A DNA stretch of 64,000 bases from CAYNWT01 sp964450955. GTDB taxonomy: Bacteria; Planctomycetota; Planctomycetia; Planctomycetales; Planctomycetaceae. The DNA lies in assembly GCA_964450955.1 (NCBI GenBank), contig CAYVFI010000014.1:78386-142385 (forward strand), read 5' to 3'. A program made the position numbers and the translations under genes. This document shows, piece after piece, positions 61,167 through 64,000 of the stretch. Under the pieces are notes generated by a model. The model saw nothing but the letters and a program-made list of their open reading frames with translations. It was not told the DNA's origin and did no database searches. Each line of letters opens with the position of its first letter. Position 1 is the first letter of the stretch.

Positions 61167-61172
61167 CAAGGA

Positions 61173-61584
61173 GGAAGGGTGAAGGCAGAAGGATGAAAGA
61201 TCTTAAACAACGTACTAAGGCCTTCTCGCTCCGGATCATACGGTTGTATGCCAGTTTGCCCAAAACTACAGAAGCACAGATTATGGGGAAGCAGTTGCTT
61301 AGATCTGGAACGTCTGTTGGTGCCCACTACCGCGAAGCAAGCCGGGCTCGATCAACAGCCGAGTTCATCAGCAAGCTCGGCGGTGGACACCAGGAACTCG
61401 AAGAAACCAGCTACTGGCTCGAACTGCTCGGCGAGTCGCACACAATGAACCCGGAGCGGTTGACCGGACTTCTCGCGGAAGCCAACGAACTAAGTGCGAT
61501 CTTCACAACCTGTATCAAGAACGCCAAAGAAAAGAACAAATGACGAATTCACTTCAACCTTCAGCCTTCAGCCTTCAGCCTTCC
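61173..61584 (+). mobile_element. Putative intervening-sequence-like element carrying a four-helix-bundle gene
   Basis: The 27-nt arms at 61173-61199 (purine-rich) and 61558-61584 (pyrimidine-rich, built of TTCAGCC heptamers) are inverted copies matching at 23 of 27 positions. They enclose one gene of the 23S rRNA intervening-sequence protein family. The left arm contains the gene's ATG; the right arm is translated as the N-terminus of the DUF1501 protein. The element lies between the PSD1 and DUF1501 genes, which are directly paired at the other two loci in this window. No transposase is visible; mobility is an inference. Confidence 0.55.
61193..61543 (+). CDS. Four-helix-bundle protein (23S rRNA intervening-sequence protein family)
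   Basis: A 116-residue protein with the family pattern: KAFSLRIIRLYASLPKT, MGKQLLRSGTSVGAHYREAS, FISKLGGGHQELEETSYWLEL and a last helix LAEANELSAIFTTCIKNAK. Members were first seen inside intervening sequences of 23S rRNA and form pentameric helical bundles; the basic surface suggests nucleic acid binding, and the DGR protein Avd shares the fold. The gene starts 27 nt after the PSD1 stop and its TGA overlaps the DUF1501 ATG. Flanking inverted arms suggest it travels with an element. No reverse transcriptase is nearby. Confidence 0.9.
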   Translation: MKDLKQRTKAFSLRIIRLYASLPKTTEAQIMGKQLLRSGTSVGAHYREASRARSTAEFISKLGGGHQELEETSYWLELLGESHTMNPERLTGLLAEANELSAIFTTCIKNAKEKNK

Positions 61585-62955
61585 CGGCGAAGCTTCCTCT
61601 ACGGCCTCGGTTCCTCCCTCGGCGCCTTAGCCCTAACCGACGCCCTGGCCGCCGAAGACAAACGCCAGGCCGGCCCTCTCACCCCGAAGAAGCAAATGGT
61701 TCCCGCCAAAGCCAAGGCGTGCATCATGTTGTTCATGGAAGGTGGACCGAGCCAGGTTGATACGTTCGACCCGAAACCAAAACTCAACGCGCTGCATGTC
61801 ACCGAATCAAAAAGAACAGCGGGGCTTGCCAACGGTAAGCGGTTCTATGTCGGCAGTCCGTTTAAGTCGAAGAAGCATGGCAACGCCGGCATCGATATGA
61901 GCGAACCGTGGAAGTTCCTCCCCGAAGTCGCTGACGAAATGTGTGTCTATCGCGGTTGCCAGGCAGAATCGCTTAACCACCCGGAAGCACTACTTCACAT
62001 GAACACCGGCAGTCGCCTCGGCGGCGATCCGGGCCTCGGCGCATGGACAACTTACGGCCTGGGTTCTGAGAATCAAAACCTGCCGGGTTATGTGGTCATG
62101 ACAGAACTCGCACTGCCGCAAGCCGGGCCAGCAAACTGGACCAATGGCTTTCTGCCGGCCTACTACCAGGGCACCAGGCTGCGTTCAAACGGTTCACCGA
62201 TTCTGGATCTCAACCCACCCGGTTTCAAAACCCGAGCCCACCAGCGGAAGGCTTTGGATCAACTCGCCAAACTAAACGCGGCCCACGCAGCCAAACACCC
62301 GGAACACGCCGACCTCGCCGCGCGAATGGAAAGTTACGAACTGGCCTACCGCATGCAGACAGCAGTCCCCGGCCTGGTTGATATCAAGTCAGAACCAAAA
62401 CACATCCAGGACATGTACGGACTGGAACGAAAAGAGACCGCCGAGTTTGGCCGGCAGTGCTTGATGGCTCGACGGATGGTGGAAGAAGGTGTTCGGTTCG
62501 TGCAGATCTTTAGCGGCGGTTGGGACAGTCACGACTACCTCCAACGCGGTCACTCGTCGCGGATCAACAGTGTTGACCAACCTATCGCGGCACTCATCAA
62601 GGACTTAAAAGCTCGCGGCATGCTGGATGAAACGCTGGTCATGTGGACTGGCGAGTTTGGACGAACGCCGGACAACAACTACCGCGGCGGCGTAACATCG
62701 CTTGGTCGAGGCCACAACGTGGACGCCATGAACATGTGGTTCGCCGGCGGCGGCGTAAAGCGCGGAGCCATTGTCGGAGCCACCGACGAAATTGGAGCCG
62801 AAGCCGCAGAAGTGGTTCATCCAATCCGCGACGTCCACGTCACACTTATGCGACTACTGGGCCTGGACGACAACAAGCTGACCTACTTCCACGGCGGCCG
62901 GTTCAAGCAGCTGTCCCAGTTCGGCGGCGAAGTAATTGATGAGCTGATCGCCTAA
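61540..62955 (+). CDS. DUF1501 family secreted protein with repeat-derived N-terminus
   Basis: A 471-residue DUF1501 protein. The first residues after MTNS, LQPSAFSLQPS, are encoded by the pyrimidine-rich right arm of the adjacent element, and the twin-arginine motif SRRSFLYGLGSSLGALALTD follows at once. Family motifs are IMLFMEGGPSQVDTFDPKPK, GGWDSHDYL, LVMWTGEFGRTPDNN and the loop HNVDAMNMWFAGGG. Translation starts at an ATG overlapping the four-helix-bundle stop. It is the last gene of the sigma/FecR/PSD1 operon and probably works with PSD1 outside the cytoplasm. Confidence 0.92.
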   Translation: MTNSLQPSAFSLQPSRRSFLYGLGSSLGALALTDALAAEDKRQAGPLTPKKQMVPAKAKACIMLFMEGGPSQVDTFDPKPKLNALHVTESKRTAGLANGKRFYVGSPFKSKKHGNAGIDMSEPWKFLPEVADEMCVYRGCQAESLNHPEALLHMNTGSRLGGDPGLGAWTTYGLGSENQNLPGYVVMTELALPQAGPANWTNGFLPAYYQGTRLRSNGSPILDLNPPGFKTRAHQRKALDQLAKLNAAHAAKHPEHADLAARMESYELAYRMQTAVPGLVDIKSEPKHIQDMYGLERKETAEFGRQCLMARRMVEEGVRFVQIFSGGWDSHDYLQRGHSSRINSVDQPIAALIKDLKARGMLDETLVMWTGEFGRTPDNNYRGGVTSLGRGHNVDAMNMWFAGGGVKRGAIVGATDEIGAEAAEVVHPIRDVHVTLMRLLGLDDNKLTYFHGGRFKQLSQFGGEVIDELIA

Positions 62956-63010
62956 CGGCACCAAGCCACATCGGGAGCCCCCTGTCCTTCAATCGCCTTT
63001 TCGGCGTCGA

Positions 63011-63535
63011 TCAAAGGTTCCTGACACCTTTTCCGCTCTCCCGGTCTTTGAGTTCAAGACTCCGCGTCTTAAAGTCGGATAGCTGACTTAGTACTTCGTC
63101 CAGGTTGCCGGCGTTCTCACCCACTTCAACCATGTGCTGCGTGAGTTCATCGTAAGTGTTGCCCTGGTCTTTCATGGCCTCTGCCAGGCTGGCTCCGGCG
63201 GCAACCCGATCTCTCAACTGCAGGAGTGACGTGTGCAGCGGTGGCTCATACTGCTTCAAGAGAACATCCAAAGCCTGCATCAGCGGGATACCCACGCTGA
63301 GTAGTGTCGCAAGTTCTCGAATCGCTGACGCGAGACTCGCAGGTCGGATCCGCTGCCCCAAGCCCGGCAAGGAAAGCCTGACACCGGGACCCCGTTCCGC
63401 ATGCTCAGTCAGTCGCTCAACCTGTAGGCCCTGCGAACGGAGTTCCATCCGAGCCTGCTGAGGCGTATCGGCCGCGACCGTCCCTTTGACGATATGCAAT
63501 TCCGGATTGAGGGCTTGATAAGCAAAGACAGGCAT
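63011..63535 (-). pseudogene. Truncated type II secretion GspF/PilC-like gene
   Basis: A 174-residue fragment equal to the first 40 percent of GspF. It starts MPVFAYQALNPELHIVKGTV and contains ELATLLSVGIPLMQALDVL and VEVGENAGNLDEVLSQLSDF, typical of the first cytoplasmic T2SSF domain. Normal proteins continue after LELKDR into a membrane helix and a second domain for a total of about 400 residues; here nine unrelated residues end in a stop. The break lies at a small AAAGGT/ACCTTT palindrome next to the end of the PSD operon. It is most likely a gene remnant left by a rearrangement. Confidence 0.8.
63013..63032. repeat. AAAGGT/ACCTTT palindrome at the gspF truncation point
   Basis: A 6-bp stem (AAAGGT / ACCTTT) encloses TCCTGAC and is followed by T on the plus strand. 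It spans the last codons and stop of the gspF fragment. Similar AAAGG-TGTCAGGA-ACCTTT motifs are, as I recall, dispersed in several bacterial phyla and linked with REP-type elements, so it may mark the insertion or recombination point. Confidence 0.45.
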
Positions 63536-64000
63536 AAGCGACTGACCTTAACAGGACACCCAGCATTGTAGCGATTCATCAACCGGTCGCATTGTGACTA
63601 CAGCCTGAAATGAATGAGATCGGCAGAAGGGTAATCGTCATCGACACTCGGTGAGTGAGACTCACTGGGTCGAGGTTCGTGTATTTGGTTTCCCAACGAT
63701 TGCCGTTGGCTGGCACTCCCTGAGAAGTCCACATGGCAGTTCCAATATCGAGCACCTATCGCGATCTCCTAGCCCCACAAGCTCCGAGCAAAACTCGAAA
63801 TGTGGATATACGCAATCTCAGTGAAAATCTAACCACGCCCAGTTGTCGATTTGTTGTGGATTCGTATCATTGAAATCACTCGATAGGGTTATCCATTCTT
63901 GGAGGCACTCGTGCCGAACTCTGTTGGGTCGCTGTAGCTAAGTTCAATTGGCTAAAGCGGTCGCGGTTCCATGTTCTTAAACACTTGGAGGTCGTGCGTT
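63536..64000. other. Non-coding right edge
   Basis: The 465 nt from the gspF fragment start to the window edge have no convincing open frame or RNA gene. A GTGAGTGAGACTCAC palindrome-like stretch lies near 63650-63665. GGAGG near 63990 could belong to a gene starting beyond the window. Confidence 0.35.

Noticed and set aside
61193..61543. Diversity-generating retroelement (Avd-like four-helix protein)
   Set aside because: Avd has the same fold, but there is no reverse transcriptase, template repeat or variable repeat in the window, and the sequence fits the intervening-sequence protein family.
61173..61584. Actual 23S rRNA gene with an intervening sequence
   Set aside because: The flanks are clearly protein-coding (PSD1 and DUF1501); no rRNA sequence is present.

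Overview
This window looks like a chromosomal segment of a planctomycete (phylum Planctomycetota). The evidence is three sets of the planctomycete-specific DUF1501 / PSD1-DUF1549-DUF1553 cytochrome-type proteins, two sulfatases, a DUF1080 protein, a DUF1570 protein, an ECF sigma factor coupled to a FecR/LamG protein, a PEP-CTERM protein and small membrane proteins with an N-terminal Asn-Pro-Tyr motif. GC content is moderate, genes lie on both strands, many starts are GTG or TTG, and Shine-Dalgarno signals are often weak. No rRNA, tRNA, CRISPR array or classical transposase gene is visible.

Layout. 1-1615: end of hppD and complete hmgA (tyrosine/homogentisate catabolism), separated by two palindromic repeats. 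1764-8557 (minus): DUF1501, PSD1/cytochrome, DUF1080, DUF4286 and lactonase genes. 8738-11541 (minus): two translationally coupled glycosyltransferases and a small lipoprotein. 11770-16593: sugar-phosphate isomerase-like, DUF1570 and sulfatase genes. 16777-19951 (minus): two TadE-like proteins and a TadG/vWA protein with an apparent beta-gamma-crystallin insert. 20322-26110 (plus): soluble histidine kinase, sulfatase with discoidin-like tail, ABC-2 permease, 2OG-oxygenase-like protein. 26107-30206 (minus): EEP hydrolase, second DUF1501/PSD pair. 30545-33249: DEAD-box helicase, small ORFs, PEP-CTERM protein. 33516-37893 (minus): M24 peptidase, BioF-like and haloalkane-dehalogenase-like genes linked by 4-nt overlaps, preceded by trxB. 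38295-43505: lipoprotein with TRASH/YHS-like tail, a ybaK/terpene-cyclase-repeat/small membrane protein operon, a TPR and an FHA protein. 43765-49025: ilvB, nadA, a LysE exporter and a zinc-ribbon protein. 49243-51087: GH97 glycosidase. 51551-55938: NolW-repeat protein coupled to an EF-hand/P-domain protein. 56060-62955: sigma, FecR/LamG, PSD1, four-helix-bundle and DUF1501 genes in one coupled operon. 63011-63535: truncated gspF.

The most interesting signal is a family of purine/pyrimidine-biased inverted repeats in the last operon. A four-helix-bundle gene of the 23S rRNA intervening-sequence protein family sits exactly between the PSD1 and DUF1501 genes. It is bounded by 27-nt inverted arms that are themselves translated: the left arm holds its start codon and the right arm encodes the N-terminus of DUF1501. 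A related gene-less hairpin lies in frame inside the PSD1 gene, and a different palindrome lies in frame between that gene's start codon and its signal peptide. The layout resembles an rRNA intervening sequence transplanted into an mRNA and may be a mobile element that keeps reading frames open. Octamer arrays near two other genes, one again at a PSD/DUF1501 junction, may be relatives.

Starts were often moved downstream of the longest open frame where a signal peptide, ribosome-binding site or conserved domain supports it. All family assignments come from reading motifs by eye, without database search.
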